A stretch of 64,000 nucleotides of DNA from Methanobacterium sp. UBA44 (GCA_002494885.1 DACV01000007.1:340628-404627); one strand, 5' to 3'. Counted from the stretch's first letter, positions 9,508 through 18,726 are shown. The notes: a model not told the origin generated them from the sequence alone. Numbers and translations: made by a program.

Positions 9508-10290
9508 TTACCTAATCCATGGTAATAACAACAAAATAATCGAATATAATGTAGCTCCTAAGAAAAAGAATACTGGTTTTCCAGTCCCAAGGCGCGGTAT
9601 TTCATCTTTAATTACATTAAATAAAACTGCACCTGCAATGAATGCCAGTAACACGTAAGCTTCTGATTCTCTTTCTGGAAATAATAAAGATAACCCCCAG
9701 CCTATTAAAGGCATAAATGCCAGTGCATAACGCCCATATTTTACATAAAGACTCTGATAGTGTTCCTCCATTGCATGATCTGAAGTAAAAAAATGTAATG
9801 AGAGAGCTATTGTATATAATACTATTCCTAATCCAGTATTTTTAATTTCAAATGGAATAGAATAACATATTATCATACTTACAAGTGCAGTTAAGCCTAA
9901 ATGTACATAAAAAACGTTTCTGGATGCCGAAGTATCTTCCATTTCTTTCATATTCTTTTTTGACCTTTTCTCTCTTGAATTTAAAGCTACATATTCTAAA
10001 ATGAAAAATGTAACAAAACCTAAAAATGCCACTCCATAAATTGCTTTTTCTAAAAATAGGATTAAAAAGAAATTATTATTAAAAAGAATATGTAAATAAG
10101 GATCTGCTTTTTGAATTACTGGGAGTAAATCCAGAAATACATATGCTGCAGCAATTCCTCCAGAAAATGAGAGTATTCCCTTTTTATGATGTTCTGAGAA
10201 TCCATAAATCCGGGGTGAGCTCAGATGAATAAATACAAAAACTAATGCTACAATTAAAGCAAGTATAACTATACTGAACTCTAAAGCCAT
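9508..10290 (-). CDS. ZIP-like multi-pass membrane protein
   Basis: About 260 residues with seven or eight hydrophobic segments and a charged central loop (REKRSKKNMKEME). The layout, with a histidine/aspartate-bearing helix (HFFTSDHAMEEHY), a GGIAAAYVFLDLLP helix and a FNVIKDEIP helix, resembles ZIP-family divalent metal transporters, but the match is by eye and distant. I set the start at the ATG at 10290, which has TGGAG 7 bases upstream. The more upstream TTG at 10323 has no ribosome binding site. Confidence 0.55.
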   Translation of the reverse strand: MALEFSIVILALIVALVFVFIHLSSPRIYGFSEHHKKGILSFSGGIAAAYVFLDLLPVIQKADPYLHILFNNNFFLILFLEKAIYGVAFLGFVTFFILEYVALNSREKRSKKNMKEMEDTSASRNVFYVHLGLTALVSMIICYSIPFEIKNTGLGIVLYTIALSLHFFTSDHAMEEHYQSLYVKYGRYALAFMPLIGWGLSLLFPERESEAYVLLAFIAGAVLFNVIKDEIPRLGTGKPVFFFLGATLYSIILLLLPWIR

Positions 10291-10544
10291 AAAATTTCTC
10301 CAAAATGTAAATAATAAGCTCAATTTAAATCATTTTTTTCAATGCCAATAACTATTTTATAAGTAATACTTTTTATATTATGAGTAGTAACTTTTTTATA
10401 TTTTGAACATCAAAAGTAAAACTCAACAAGATGGATGAGTCAGAAAGGCTTTTTAAGTTGTATTTAGTAAAAATAATTTTTATTTTATATTATTTTTAGA
10501 GTTATCTAATCCTTAGGTAACATTATAAAAAAAGAGGTGATACT

Positions 10545-10748
10545 ATGGCCCAACGTGGTGGAATGACTATAGAAATAGAAAGATCCCTAAAAGGTATACA
10601 TTACCCTGCAAAAAAACAGGATCTGGTAAACCAGGCCAAACAAAATAACGCAGCCCAGGATGTTCTTCAAACCATAAAAAATTTACCTTCAGATAATTTT
10701 AACTCTCCAGTAGATGTTCAAAAAGCATTTGGACAGGAAAGAAGGTAA
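10545..10748 (+). CDS. DUF2795 small protein
   Basis: A 67-residue protein with the DUF2795 pattern: a short beta segment, then LKGIHYPAKKQDLVNQAK, DVLQTIKNLP and a C-terminal FNSPVDVQKAFG. Function is unknown; family members are found in bacteria and archaea as small soluble proteins. An AGAGGTGAT ribosome binding site precedes the ATG. It stands alone. Confidence 0.82.
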   Translation: MAQRGGMTIEIERSLKGIHYPAKKQDLVNQAKQNNAAQDVLQTIKNLPSDNFNSPVDVQKAFGQERR

Positions 10749-10841
10749 ATTAAACCTTTTATTTTTTTTCTTTTTGATTTTGGAACTACTTTTAAGAAAA
10801 TATTAAATTTATCCAAAAATTTATATACAATGACTGCACCA

Positions 10842-10878
<37 letters not shown>

Positions 10879-10896
10879 TGTTGGAGAAGAGATAAA

Positions 10897-11748
10897 ATGA
10901 ACAAAAAAATAACATATATAAACTCAATAACTATTGCCTTTCTGGCGTTAATAGCCACATTATCGGGTTTATTCTGGAAAGGGCTGTATGTAAACGACAC
11001 TGTTTCGGGTATTGCTCAAATGATGGGGCAGGATTTAATTACACTTGTAATTGGGATTCCTTTACTCCTAATAACGCTTTATTTAGTATACAGAGATTCT
11101 TTAAGGGGAAAATTAATCTGGATGGGAACAATTTTTTATTTCCTGTATTCCTATGCTTCAATGGCTTTTCTGACATCATATAATCAATTGTTCCTTGTCT
11201 ATGTGGCCATATTTTCATTATCACTGTACACATTACTTTTAGAACTGATATCAATTGACATAAAGGCTGTTAAAGAAAGTTTTTCTCCAGGATATATTAA
11301 TAAAATAGCTGCGGTATTTCTGGGGATAATTGGAGTGATGATTGCTGCAATGTGGCTTAAAATAATTGTCGATTCATTATTAACCGGAATAGCACCTTCT
11401 ATACTGGAAAGCTATACTACATTGGTAATTCAAGCTCTTGATTTAGGAGTAGTAGTTCCACTTGCAATATTAACCGGATATTTATTATTTAAGGGCAAAG
11501 AATGGGGCTATTTACTTGGTTCAATCTTCCTTATAAAAGCTTCGCTCCTTGGAACTGCAATTCTCTCCATGATATATTTCATGGCACAAAACGGTGTTAA
11601 AGTAGAATCAGGACAGGCTATTTTCTTTATAATGGTCACTGTAATTGGAATAATAATTTCAGCAGTATTTTACTCTAAGATAAATGGTTCTATAAATGGA
11701 AATAAATACAGGGAACTCAATAAAGGTGATAAAGTAACTACGAGTTGA
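10897..11748 (+). CDS. multi-pass membrane protein, first gene of a MarR-controlled operon
   Basis: A 283-residue integral membrane protein with about eight hydrophobic helices; I do not recognise a family. The ATG is preceded by TTGGAGAAGAG. Its stop is only 7 bases before the MarR gene, and a CPBP protease gene overlaps the end of MarR, so the three form one operon behind two palindromic operators. The context suggests a stress- or ligand-responsive membrane function, but no substrate can be proposed. Confidence 0.75.
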   Translation: MNKKITYINSITIAFLALIATLSGLFWKGLYVNDTVSGIAQMMGQDLITLVIGIPLLLITLYLVYRDSLRGKLIWMGTIFYFLYSYASMAFLTSYNQLFLVYVAIFSLSLYTLLLELISIDIKAVKESFSPGYINKIAAVFLGIIGVMIAAMWLKIIVDSLLTGIAPSILESYTTLVIQALDLGVVVPLAILTGYLLFKGKEWGYLLGSIFLIKASLLGTAILSMIYFMAQNGVKVESGQAIFFIMVTVIGIIISAVFYSKINGSINGNKYRELNKGDKVTTS

Positions 11749-11755
11749 TGGAATA

Positions 11756-12259
11756 ATGAAAGATTCAGATGAAATTACATCAGAGTTCAATGTGGAAAGA
11801 ATTGAAATGGAAAAATACATACTGATAATTTTATTCCTGATACAACAGCGTTGGAGTTACGTGATTAATAAAGATCTCGTTGAGGATCAGATAACGACAA
11901 AACAATGGTTAATGATGATTGTAATCTCCAATGCATTCAATCATGCCCCCTCAATGCAGGAAGTTGCTGATACAATGAGCATAACCCATCAAAATGTCAA
12001 ACAACTTGCTGTTCGACTTGAAGATAGAGGTTTTTTAAACATTGAGCGGGATCCTGATAACAGACGTATATTGAGATTAAAAGTAACCGAAGAATGCAAA
12101 AAATATTGGGAAAAAAGAACCCCTGAAAATATTAAATCAATAAATTCCATATTTGATGGTTTAGATGATATAGAAATGAAAAATCTGTTTGAAATAATGG
12201 GTAAACTTGAAAAAATATCGGCAGATTTGTATGATGAAGCTAAAAATCTAAAAAATTAG
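11756..12259 (+). CDS. MarR-family transcriptional regulator
   Basis: A 167-residue winged-helix regulator. The DNA-binding region runs from about residue 55: MQEVADTMSITHQNVKQLAVRLEDRGFL followed by the wing RDPDNRRILRL (given as short pieces of one segment), which is the MarR hallmark. Dimerisation helices lie at both ends. It is the second gene of a three-gene operon, so it probably autorepresses through the palindromes at 10842-10877 and is released by a small ligand or oxidant. Confidence 0.88.
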   Translation: MKDSDEITSEFNVERIEMEKYILIILFLIQQRWSYVINKDLVEDQITTKQWLMMIVISNAFNHAPSMQEVADTMSITHQNVKQLAVRLEDRGFLNIERDPDNRRILRLKVTEECKKYWEKRTPENIKSINSIFDGLDDIEMKNLFEIMGKLEKISADLYDEAKNLKN

Positions 12260-12268
12260 GTGAAAAAA

Positions 12269-13042
12269 ATGAAATTCAACTGGAAATTATTTATAATATT
12301 ATTAATGGCAAGTATATTTGGATGGTTTGCTGTATTACCATATACTCTAACTCTTCAAAGTAGTGCACTTCAGAATTTACCTGTACCACTTTCTGTATTA
12401 TTAACAGGACAATTTATTCAAAGTGTAATAATATCAGCAATTGCCATATTCACAGGTCTTTACTTTGCAAAAAAAGTAGGATTTGGTCTTCCCATACTTG
12501 AAGGATGGCTTGAAGGTAAACCTGTTAAAGATTATTTCCTATCAATCCTTCCAATATCCATCATTCTTGGAATTATAGCAGGTGTTTTAATAATTGGCTT
12601 AGATTACCTATTTTCATTTGCAGGCGCTGCAATTAATGTTACAACAAGTCAACTTACCCCTCCAGCATGGCAAGGATTCTTAGCATCATTTTACGGGGGA
12701 ATAAATGAAGAAATCCTGTTAAGATTGTTCTTGATGACTTTACTTGTCTGGATATTCTTTAAAATTAAAAAAACTGAAACTGGAAAACCAACAAAAATAG
12801 GAATATGGTTTGCTATCCTTCTATCATCAGTTATATTTGGAATTGGGCATTTACCAGCTCTAGCAGCAATTACAGATTTAACTCCTATTTTAGTTGCCAG
12901 AACAATCATTTTAAACAGTGCTGGTGGAATTATTTTCGGATGGCTCTACTGGAAAAAAGGCCTGGAATCAGCAATGATGGCTCATTTTTCAGCAGACATC
13001 GTTTTACACGTGATTCCTGTAATATTAATTGGTGTTATTTAG
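12269..13042 (+). CDS. CPBP-family intramembrane metalloprotease
   Basis: A 257-residue membrane protein with about seven or eight helices and the CPBP (CAAX protease / Abi) motifs: NEEILLRLF (EExxxR), FGIGHLP (FxxxH) and a terminal HFSADIVLH. Members cleave within membranes or process prenylated peptides, and some give bacteriocin self-immunity. I place the start at the ATG at 12269, with AGGTG 6 bases upstream, not the GTG at 12260 which overlaps that ribosome binding site. It is the last gene of the MarR operon. Confidence 0.85.
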   Translation: MKFNWKLFIILLMASIFGWFAVLPYTLTLQSSALQNLPVPLSVLLTGQFIQSVIISAIAIFTGLYFAKKVGFGLPILEGWLEGKPVKDYFLSILPISIILGIIAGVLIIGLDYLFSFAGAAINVTTSQLTPPAWQGFLASFYGGINEEILLRLFLMTLLVWIFFKIKKTETGKPTKIGIWFAILLSSVIFGIGHLPALAAITDLTPILVARTIILNSAGGIIFGWLYWKKGLESAMMAHFSADIVLHVIPVILIGVI

Positions 13043-13100
13043 TATTAAAAAATCAGATATTAAATTACATAGAATTTAAAATAATAAAGAGGGAATTAAA

Positions 13101-13646
13101 ATGAGAGCATTAATTGTATTTGGAAGTAGATACGGCTCATCTGCAGAAATTGCAGAAGAAATTGGAAAAATCATGGGAAATGAAGGTGTTGAAGTAGATT
13201 TAGTTGACTTAAGGAAAAATAAAATAGAGAATATACACCATTACGATTTAGTAATAGTTGGAAGCGGAATTAAAATGGCTAAATGGACTAAAGAGCCACT
13301 TAAATTCCTTAAAAAGAATAAGTCTGCACTAAAAGATAAAAAAGTAGCTCTTTTTGTCTCCTGCGGTGCTCCATTAGGTGGCAAAGAAAAAATTGACGAA
13401 GCATGGGAACTTTATCTTAAAAAAATCGCCAGTGAAAATCTTTCGGGTGAACCTGTTTCCATGGGACTATTTGGAGGAGTTTTTGATCCTGACGCAAACC
13501 ATGGATTGATGTATAAAATGGCCATGAAGATGGCTAAAAAGGGCTATGAAAAGCAGGGTGTTGATACCAGTAAACGTTATGATTATCGTAATTGGGGCGA
13601 AATACGGGAATGGGCTAGTAAATTAGCTGAAATAGCAAAGGAGTAA
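13101..13646 (+). CDS. flavodoxin-domain protein (HemG-like)
   Basis: A 181-residue soluble protein of the flavodoxin_5 type. The N-terminal FMN phosphate loop is FGSRYGSSAEIAEEIG, the second loop is VIVGSGIKMAKW and the third is VSCGAPLGG. Relatives include menaquinone-dependent protoporphyrinogen oxidase HemG. Methanogens of this order make little or no heme, so a general electron-transfer or thiol-stress role is more likely. It lies 58 bp after the CPBP gene and 4 bp before a second flavodoxin-like gene. Confidence 0.85.
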   Translation: MRALIVFGSRYGSSAEIAEEIGKIMGNEGVEVDLVDLRKNKIENIHHYDLVIVGSGIKMAKWTKEPLKFLKKNKSALKDKKVALFVSCGAPLGGKEKIDEAWELYLKKIASENLSGEPVSMGLFGGVFDPDANHGLMYKMAMKMAKKGYEKQGVDTSKRYDYRNWGEIREWASKLAEIAKE

Positions 13647-13650
13647 TTAG

Positions 13651-14223
13651 ATGAAGACCAGAGAAATATTAAAAATAGCAGGATTAGGTTTAGCTGCGGT
13701 ATTAATAGCATCTTTTGCTTTATTGGGTTTAGTTGTATTTGATGTTATAAGTTATACGGCTACAGACTCCCAAAAACTAAACCCCACAGTAACAGCAGTC
13801 GGAAAAGCACTTGTTGTTTATGATCCCGGTATAAGCGGACAGGCAAAGGATGCTGCAGAGACAATTGCAAAAGATCTGCAAAAAAAAGGGTATATAACCG
13901 ATTTAGCAGGTATTAACAGTGAAGAGGCCAAAAATATTTCAGAGTATAATTTTATTGTTGTTGGGGGACCCATCTATGCAGGAAAAGCCAGTGCATCTGT
14001 TAAATCATATCTGAATAATTTAAACCCTCCAGATAATGCTAAAGTTGCTGTATTTGCTACTGGGCAGGATGCAGATATACTTAACAGCCCTGAAATGCTT
14101 AAAAAAGAAGTTATTCCCCTTTCTAATGACAATTCATTTCAGATAGTTGCTGTAACTAAATTTATTGAAAATGAAGACTTCAATAAAAAATCTGCTGAGT
14201 TTGTGGATTCTATTTTAAAATAG
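13651..14223 (+). CDS. membrane-anchored flavodoxin-like protein
   Basis: A 190-residue protein with one N-terminal membrane helix (about residues 9-31), then a flavodoxin-type domain: LVVYDPGISGQAKDAAE as a degenerate phosphate loop and VVGGPIYAGKAS as the second FMN loop. The anchor predicts an extracytoplasmic domain. The pairing with the soluble flavodoxin gene immediately upstream suggests joint function in electron transfer across or at the membrane. This is inference from layout. Confidence 0.78.
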   Translation: MKTREILKIAGLGLAAVLIASFALLGLVVFDVISYTATDSQKLNPTVTAVGKALVVYDPGISGQAKDAAETIAKDLQKKGYITDLAGINSEEAKNISEYNFIVVGGPIYAGKASASVKSYLNNLNPPDNAKVAVFATGQDADILNSPEMLKKEVIPLSNDNSFQIVAVTKFIENEDFNKKSAEFVDSILK

Positions 14224-14240
14224 AATTATCCCTTTTTTAA

Positions 14241-15158
14241 TTATTCATCTCCTGTATAAAGAATATAGACACCTGCAATCATCAAAATCCCAAATGACAA
14301 TTGTACAGCAGTTAAAGACTCTCCAAGTGCAATGAATGCAGTTATAGCTCCAAAAAGTGAGCTAAGGGCAAAAATTGATCCTGTTCTTGTTGAACCGATG
14401 ATCCTGATAGCATAATAAATCAAAGGAAGTGAAAAGCTCAAGCAAACAAGCCCAATAAAGAGCAAAAGAGGTAGCTTATCTGAGGGAAGTGTAAAATCAA
14501 GCCCCATTATTAATGATATTAAAAGCAAAATTGAGCCACCTATTGCGGTTTTTAAAGCTGTTATAAATATTATATTGCTCTTATTGCTTAGATATTTACT
14601 TAGAAGTGTATCCATACTCCAGAAAAAAGATGCAGAAACTACAAGAAGACTTCCAAATAAGCTCTGGTTAAATGAAAGGTTTTGCAAGTTATTAGTGCTC
14701 AAAAACATTGCACCAATCAGTATAAAAATAAACCCTATAACATCCTTTTTTCCAATATGTTCTTTTAAAAAGAGAACTCCAAGAATTATAATGAATAAAA
14801 TTTCTGCATTTGCTAGAAGAGCAGCATTTACGGCAGTTATCCTGAATAACCCGCTCAAATAAAGCGCTGGTGCAATAAATGATCCAAAAAGTGCGGTTAA
14901 AAAGAGTATAAAATATTCTTTTCGTGTTATAAAATCTTCTACATCACTTTTTTTGTTTACGAACTTCAATATTCTGTTTTTAAGGGGAGAAAAATTAACG
15001 AAAAACAGGAATATACTTGCTATAAGATACGTTGATGCTGCAAGGGCAAACGGGTGGAGAAATTCAAGCAGCGTTTTATCCAGTGAAAACCAGACCCCAA
15101 AAAGAAGAGCAACTGTTAGTGCGCTTAAATATCCCCATATTTTCATTTTTAACCCCAT
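14241..15158 (-). CDS. EamA/DMT-family transporter
   Basis: A 305-residue protein with ten hydrophobic helices arranged as two EamA repeats, the usual drug/metabolite transporter plan. The second repeat begins near SLFGSLLVVSASFFWS. The substrate is unknown. Two in-frame ATGs lie 12 bases apart (15158 and 15146), and neither has a strong ribosome binding site, so the start is uncertain by four codons. It converges with the flavodoxin genes. Confidence 0.85.
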   Translation of the reverse strand: MGLKMKIWGYLSALTVALLFGVWFSLDKTLLEFLHPFALAASTYLIASIFLFFVNFSPLKNRILKFVNKKSDVEDFITRKEYFILFLTALFGSFIAPALYLSGLFRITAVNAALLANAEILFIIILGVLFLKEHIGKKDVIGFIFILIGAMFLSTNNLQNLSFNQSLFGSLLVVSASFFWSMDTLLSKYLSNKSNIIFITALKTAIGGSILLLISLIMGLDFTLPSDKLPLLLFIGLVCLSFSLPLIYYAIRIIGSTRTGSIFALSSLFGAITAFIALGESLTAVQLSFGILMIAGVYILYTGDE

Positions 15159-15331
15159 ATTTAGATTTATTTGATTTTTTTCTTCTGTTTAATGTAAAAA
15201 TTATAGTTTCTAGTTTTATAAAATGCTTAATATTAATTTCTTTTCAAAATGTAATCTATTTTTCATAAAATCTGAAATGTAATTGTACTTTTCCATATTT
15301 TTTAAAATTTATTTCCAGGAAGTAATTATAT

Positions 15332-15664
15332 TTAATAGAATTTTGGATAATTGTCTAAAATGGTTTCTTTAAGGATTTTTTCAGTATTACTTATTTCTTC
15401 AGTTTTTGGAATTATTGTCATAACTTCTATTACATAAAGGTTTGAAGTTGGAAATTGTATAGCAGTATCTGGTATAACACTTGTAAATACATTAAAATTA
15501 AGTTCTTTGCTTAGATATAATCCAAATTTTCTTGTTCTATCATAGAAATCTACTATTTCTTCACTGTCTTTAAGTTCTTCAACCACTTCAAATCTTGCCC
15601 AAATAATTACTGCTTCAGGTGCATCCTGTATATAATAAGCAGTGTTTATATTTCCCTTCATCAT
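15332..15664 (-). CDS. hypothetical protein, 110 aa
   Basis: I do not recognise this protein. It is a small soluble alpha/beta protein with the strands AVIIWARFEVVEEL and LYVIEVMTIIP and no cysteine. The TTGGTGAT before the ATG is a good ribosome binding site. It is isolated between the EamA transporter and the XRE-controlled operon. Confidence 0.6.
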   Translation of the reverse strand: MMKGNINTAYYIQDAPEAVIIWARFEVVEELKDSEEIVDFYDRTRKFGLYLSKELNFNVFTSVIPDTAIQFPTSNLYVIEVMTIIPKTEEISNTEKILKETILDNYPKFY

Positions 15665-15880
15665 ATTTTAATCACCAATTAAAAATTAGTCATAGTTATT
15701 TTTCTTTATTTTGTTTTTAAATTCGTCATCAAATTCACCATTTCGGATTTAATGTATCTAATAGCTACCTGTTGGCCAATTCCTACAATTTTATATTACA
15801 TATTCAGATAAAGATGACATACAATAAAAATTAGTAATAGCAAAAAGGTGGTAGAGTTAGATGCAAATATTTATATATGA

Positions 15881-15921
15881 TGTAATATATTCTTTACATT
15901 AAATGTAATATATTTTTTACA
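15881..15921 (+). promoter_or_regulatory. paired TGTAA-N8-TTACA operators
   Basis: Two 18-bp inverted repeats of the form TGTAA-N8-TTACA lie at 15881-15898 and 15904-15921, and they also agree in the spacer TATATT. They sit just after a TATA-like TTTATATA (about 15870-15877), so they would cover the transcription start. The ribosome binding site AGGTGAT follows directly. The best candidate ligand is the XRE regulator encoded at the end of the same operon. Confidence 0.7.
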
Positions 15922-15930
15922 GGTGATTAT

Positions 15931-16362
15931 ATGATAATTGCAAGACCTGAATGGTTTGGAATAAGAAAGTATACAGGATGGGGAGTAAGTATAAAGACCT
16001 GGCAGGGAGCAGTTTATTTTGCAGGCATGTTTTTAGCGTTAATAGTCCTCCAATTAATTCCTAATCAATCCGCAGAAAGCAAATTAGTCCTTACAGGAGT
16101 TTGGCTGGCCTTTTTATTAATTGATATGGCAGATGTAATGTGGAAACTTAAAAAAGACGAAAGAGAAAGAATACACGAAGCTATTGCTGAAAGAAATGCT
16201 GCATGGGGAATGATGCTTGTTCTGGTAATTGGGGTTTTTGTAGAATTAACATACAATGCATTACAGCAGAAAATCTACGTAGACCCATTTCTTATAGGTG
16301 CTTTAGTTGTGGGAGTAATGATAAAATCCATAACTAACTATAAGCTTGAAAGAGAAGATTAA
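15931..16362 (+). CDS. membrane protein, first gene of an XRE-controlled operon
   Basis: A 143-residue protein with about four hydrophobic segments. A polar stretch (WKLKKDERERIHEAIAERNAAWG) lies between helices two and three; similar DERE..I.e.a...A pairs occur in DUF2178-like membrane proteins that are often encoded next to XRE regulators. I treat the family name as tentative. AGGTGAT precedes the ATG. It is followed with 1 base of spacing by a second membrane gene. Confidence 0.7.
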   Translation: MIIARPEWFGIRKYTGWGVSIKTWQGAVYFAGMFLALIVLQLIPNQSAESKLVLTGVWLAFLLIDMADVMWKLKKDERERIHEAIAERNAAWGMMLVLVIGVFVELTYNALQQKIYVDPFLIGALVVGVMIKSITNYKLERED

Positions 16363-16363
16363 A

Positions 16364-16708
16364 ATGAAAAATACGCTTTGGTATCTGGGATTCTTAAGCC
16401 TGCTTAGCCTGTTATATTTTGTAACTGGAGAAATTGGATTTTTAGGATTTGCAGTCTTTGCTTTGTATTTCACCATTTACAAAGGAAACAATGAAGGATT
16501 ACAGATCAATGCATGTTTAGCCACCAGAAATGCTTTTCTTTTTGTAGTATTAGTTGGAGCAATATCTTTATTTTATATAAATATAACCCAGAATAAATCG
16601 TTCTTTCCAACAACCTTCTTTTTATTGTTTTCAGGCAGCATTGTAATCAGTTTGCTCCCCTATGGATATTATAACTCAAAAGAAGAGAACTATGAAAACA
16701 AAAATTAA
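16364..16708 (+). CDS. small membrane protein (DUF3796-like)
   Basis: A 114-residue protein with about four hydrophobic helices. The start YLGFLSLLSLLYFVTGEIGF resembles the DUF3796 family, which is also found beside XRE regulators; the assignment is by eye. I use the ATG at 16364, directly after the preceding stop, not the TTG inside the upstream gene. Its 3' end overlaps the XRE gene by 17 bp, so translation is probably coupled. Confidence 0.65.
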   Translation: MKNTLWYLGFLSLLSLLYFVTGEIGFLGFAVFALYFTIYKGNNEGLQINACLATRNAFLFVVLVGAISLFYINITQNKSFFPTTFFLLFSGSIVISLLPYGYYNSKEENYENKN

Positions 16709-16889
16709 AGAGTACAGAAGAGGATTAAAAATGACTCAAGAAGAATTAGCAGAAGCCGTAGATGTCACCAGACAGACAATCATAGCTTTAGAACAGGGAA
16801 GATATAATCCATCCTTACTTCTTGCCTATAAAATTACCAATGCATTAAAAAGGAGACATATTGAAGAAGTATTTGATCTTGAGAAATAG
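16692..16889 (+). CDS. XRE-family transcriptional regulator
   Basis: A 65-residue protein that is essentially one helix-turn-helix: IKEYRRGLKMTQEELAEAVDV, then TRQTIIALEQGRYNPS (one continuous motif given in two parts), ending with VFDLEK. This short form is typical of regulators paired with small membrane proteins. I chose the ATG at 16692, overlapping the previous gene, because it puts the start at the usual place before the first helix. It probably binds the paired operators at 15881-15921. Confidence 0.88.
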   Translation: MKTKIKEYRRGLKMTQEELAEAVDVTRQTIIALEQGRYNPSLLLAYKITNALKRRHIEEVFDLEK

Positions 16890-16899
16890 AAGATAATAA

Positions 16900-16914
16900 T
16901 TGTTAATTGAACAA
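16900..16914 (+). promoter_or_regulatory. short inverted repeat before the ABC operon
   Basis: TTGTT-AATTG-AACAA lies about 55 bp before the permease ATG. It could be an operator for the XRE protein or another regulator, but a 5-bp arm in AT-rich DNA is weak evidence. Confidence 0.25.
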
Positions 16915-16967
16915 TAAGAATATAATTACGGCTTATCATTAAATTGAATAGTTAATGGAGGAATGAA

Positions 16968-18056
16968 ATGAGTATTTATAAATTATCATTTAAAAATCTT
17001 AATAGAAGAAAGCTCAGAAGCGCTTTAACAATGTTAGGAATAATAATTGGGGTTACAGCACTGGTTGTTCTGATGGGGATTGGTTCAGGAATGACATCTT
17101 ACATGAAGGGACAAACTGAATCTATTATGGGTGATGTTACAATAATGAACAGTTCTGCAGCAGCATATATGGGATCAACAGGTGATTCATATTTAAGTAA
17201 GGAATCAGTAGCCAAGATAAAAAATATGTCCCAGATCTATGATATTAAAGAAGAAACGCAGTTCACCAGCACGATTGATAGAATGCCCATAATTGTGGTG
17301 GGTATGAGCGACTGGAATCAGATAAAAATAAATGGAACTCCAGGTGTTGTTATAAGTAAATCCATTGTAGATCAGTTTGGATATAAAATTGGAAGTAACA
17401 TCACTATAAAAGATAAAAAACTTACTGTAACTGGAATAACAAACGAAGGCGGATTCGGCATGGGGATTATTTTCTTAAACACAAGCCAGGCTCTTCCTTT
17501 AAATGATGATAAAGTATCAAGTATTACTGCAAGCACTAAAAAGGATCCGGAAGTTGTAAAAAAAGAGATAGAAGCCCAGGTAGATGATGTATCTGCCCTA
17601 ACTAAATCTGATTTCACAAAACAGATTGACGATATAATGAGCGGAATAACACTATTTGTTGGAGCAATAGCCAGTATTGCCCTTCTAGTTGGAGTTATCA
17701 GTATTATAAATATAATGCTTGTAAATGTTTCAGAGCGTACCAGAGAAATTGGTGTACTTAAAGCCATAGGATTTACAAATAGAGAAATACTAGGAAGTAT
17801 ACTAATGGAAGCAGGGTTATTAGGTTTGATAGGTGCTGTTATTGGCTTAATTATAGCCGCGCTTCTACTGGAACTTGGAATCATATATTTAGCCCCTCAA
17901 TTAAATATGGAAGGTGTTACCTTAGTCCAAATGCTTCCTTTATGGCTAGTTGTTGGAGTAATAGTAGGATCTGCAGTTTTAAGTGTTTTAGCAGGTTTAT
18001 ATCCTGCATGGAGAGCATCAAGATTAAATGTTGTGGAGGCGTTGCGATATGAATGA
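16968..18056 (+). CDS. MacB/FtsX-like ABC transporter permease
   Basis: A 362-residue permease: an N-terminal amphipathic stretch (FKNLNRRKLRSALTMLGI), the first membrane helix, an extracytoplasmic MacB-core-like domain (about 45-215), then three C-terminal helices including the conserved VSERTREIGVLKAIGFTNREI cytoplasmic loop. It exports or transduces a signal to an unknown substrate together with the ATPase encoded next. GGAGG precedes the ATG, and the end overlaps the ATPase start by 8 bases. Confidence 0.9.
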   Translation: MSIYKLSFKNLNRRKLRSALTMLGIIIGVTALVVLMGIGSGMTSYMKGQTESIMGDVTIMNSSAAAYMGSTGDSYLSKESVAKIKNMSQIYDIKEETQFTSTIDRMPIIVVGMSDWNQIKINGTPGVVISKSIVDQFGYKIGSNITIKDKKLTVTGITNEGGFGMGIIFLNTSQALPLNDDKVSSITASTKKDPEVVKKEIEAQVDDVSALTKSDFTKQIDDIMSGITLFVGAIASIALLVGVISIINIMLVNVSERTREIGVLKAIGFTNREILGSILMEAGLLGLIGAVIGLIIAALLLELGIIYLAPQLNMEGVTLVQMLPLWLVVGVIVGSAVLSVLAGLYPAWRASRLNVVEALRYE

Positions 18057-18705
18057 TACAGTACTTGAATTCAACCAGGTATGGAAAACATACAAAATGG
18101 GAACAGAAAAAGTAAAAGCACTTCGAGGTGTTGATTTAATTATTAAAAAAGGATCATTTATAGCTATAATGGGACCTTCAGGTTCAGGTAAATCTACATT
18201 ACTCCATCTTGCAGGGATTTTAGATACCCCAACAGAAGGTACTGTTTTGATGAATGGAAAAAATATCAAAGATTATTCTGGTAAAGAACAGGCAAAACAG
18301 AGAAGAAGTAATATTGGATTTATTTTTCAGAGATTTAACCTGATGCCCCAACTTACAGTTCTTGAAAATGTGATGCTACCCATGATTTCTCCAGATGCAG
18401 AGAAAGCTAAAATTCTCTTAGACAAGGTTGGATTAAAGGATAAATATAAAAGGTTCCAAAAACAGCTTTCTGGAGGAGAACAACAGCGTGTGGCAATTGC
18501 ACGTGCTCTTGCAAATGATCCCTACATTTTACTTGCAGATGAACCTACAGGAGAGCTTGACACTCAAAATACAAGGTTAATAATGGATTTACTTAAAAAT
18601 CTAAATGAAAATGATGGATTAACCATAGTAGCCGTAACCCACAATCCATTGGCTGCTGAATATGCAAAAGAACTAATTAAGATGCAGGATGGGAATATAA
18701 TTTAA
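18049..18705 (+). CDS. ABC transporter ATP-binding protein (LolD/MacB type)
   Basis: A 218-residue ATPase with Walker A GPSGSGKST, the signature LSGGEQQRVAIARAL, Walker B ILLADEPTGELD and the switch histidine in AVTHN. The start at 18049 has GGAGG 10 bases upstream and overlaps the permease stop, giving translational coupling. Together the two make a complete MacB-like exporter without the periplasmic partner of Gram-negative bacteria, as expected in archaea. Confidence 0.92.
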   Translation: MNDTVLEFNQVWKTYKMGTEKVKALRGVDLIIKKGSFIAIMGPSGSGKSTLLHLAGILDTPTEGTVLMNGKNIKDYSGKEQAKQRRSNIGFIFQRFNLMPQLTVLENVMLPMISPDAEKAKILLDKVGLKDKYKRFQKQLSGGEQQRVAIARALANDPYILLADEPTGELDTQNTRLIMDLLKNLNENDGLTIVAVTHNPLAAEYAKELIKMQDGNII

Positions 18706-18726
18706 CCCATTACACTCAAAAATTCT

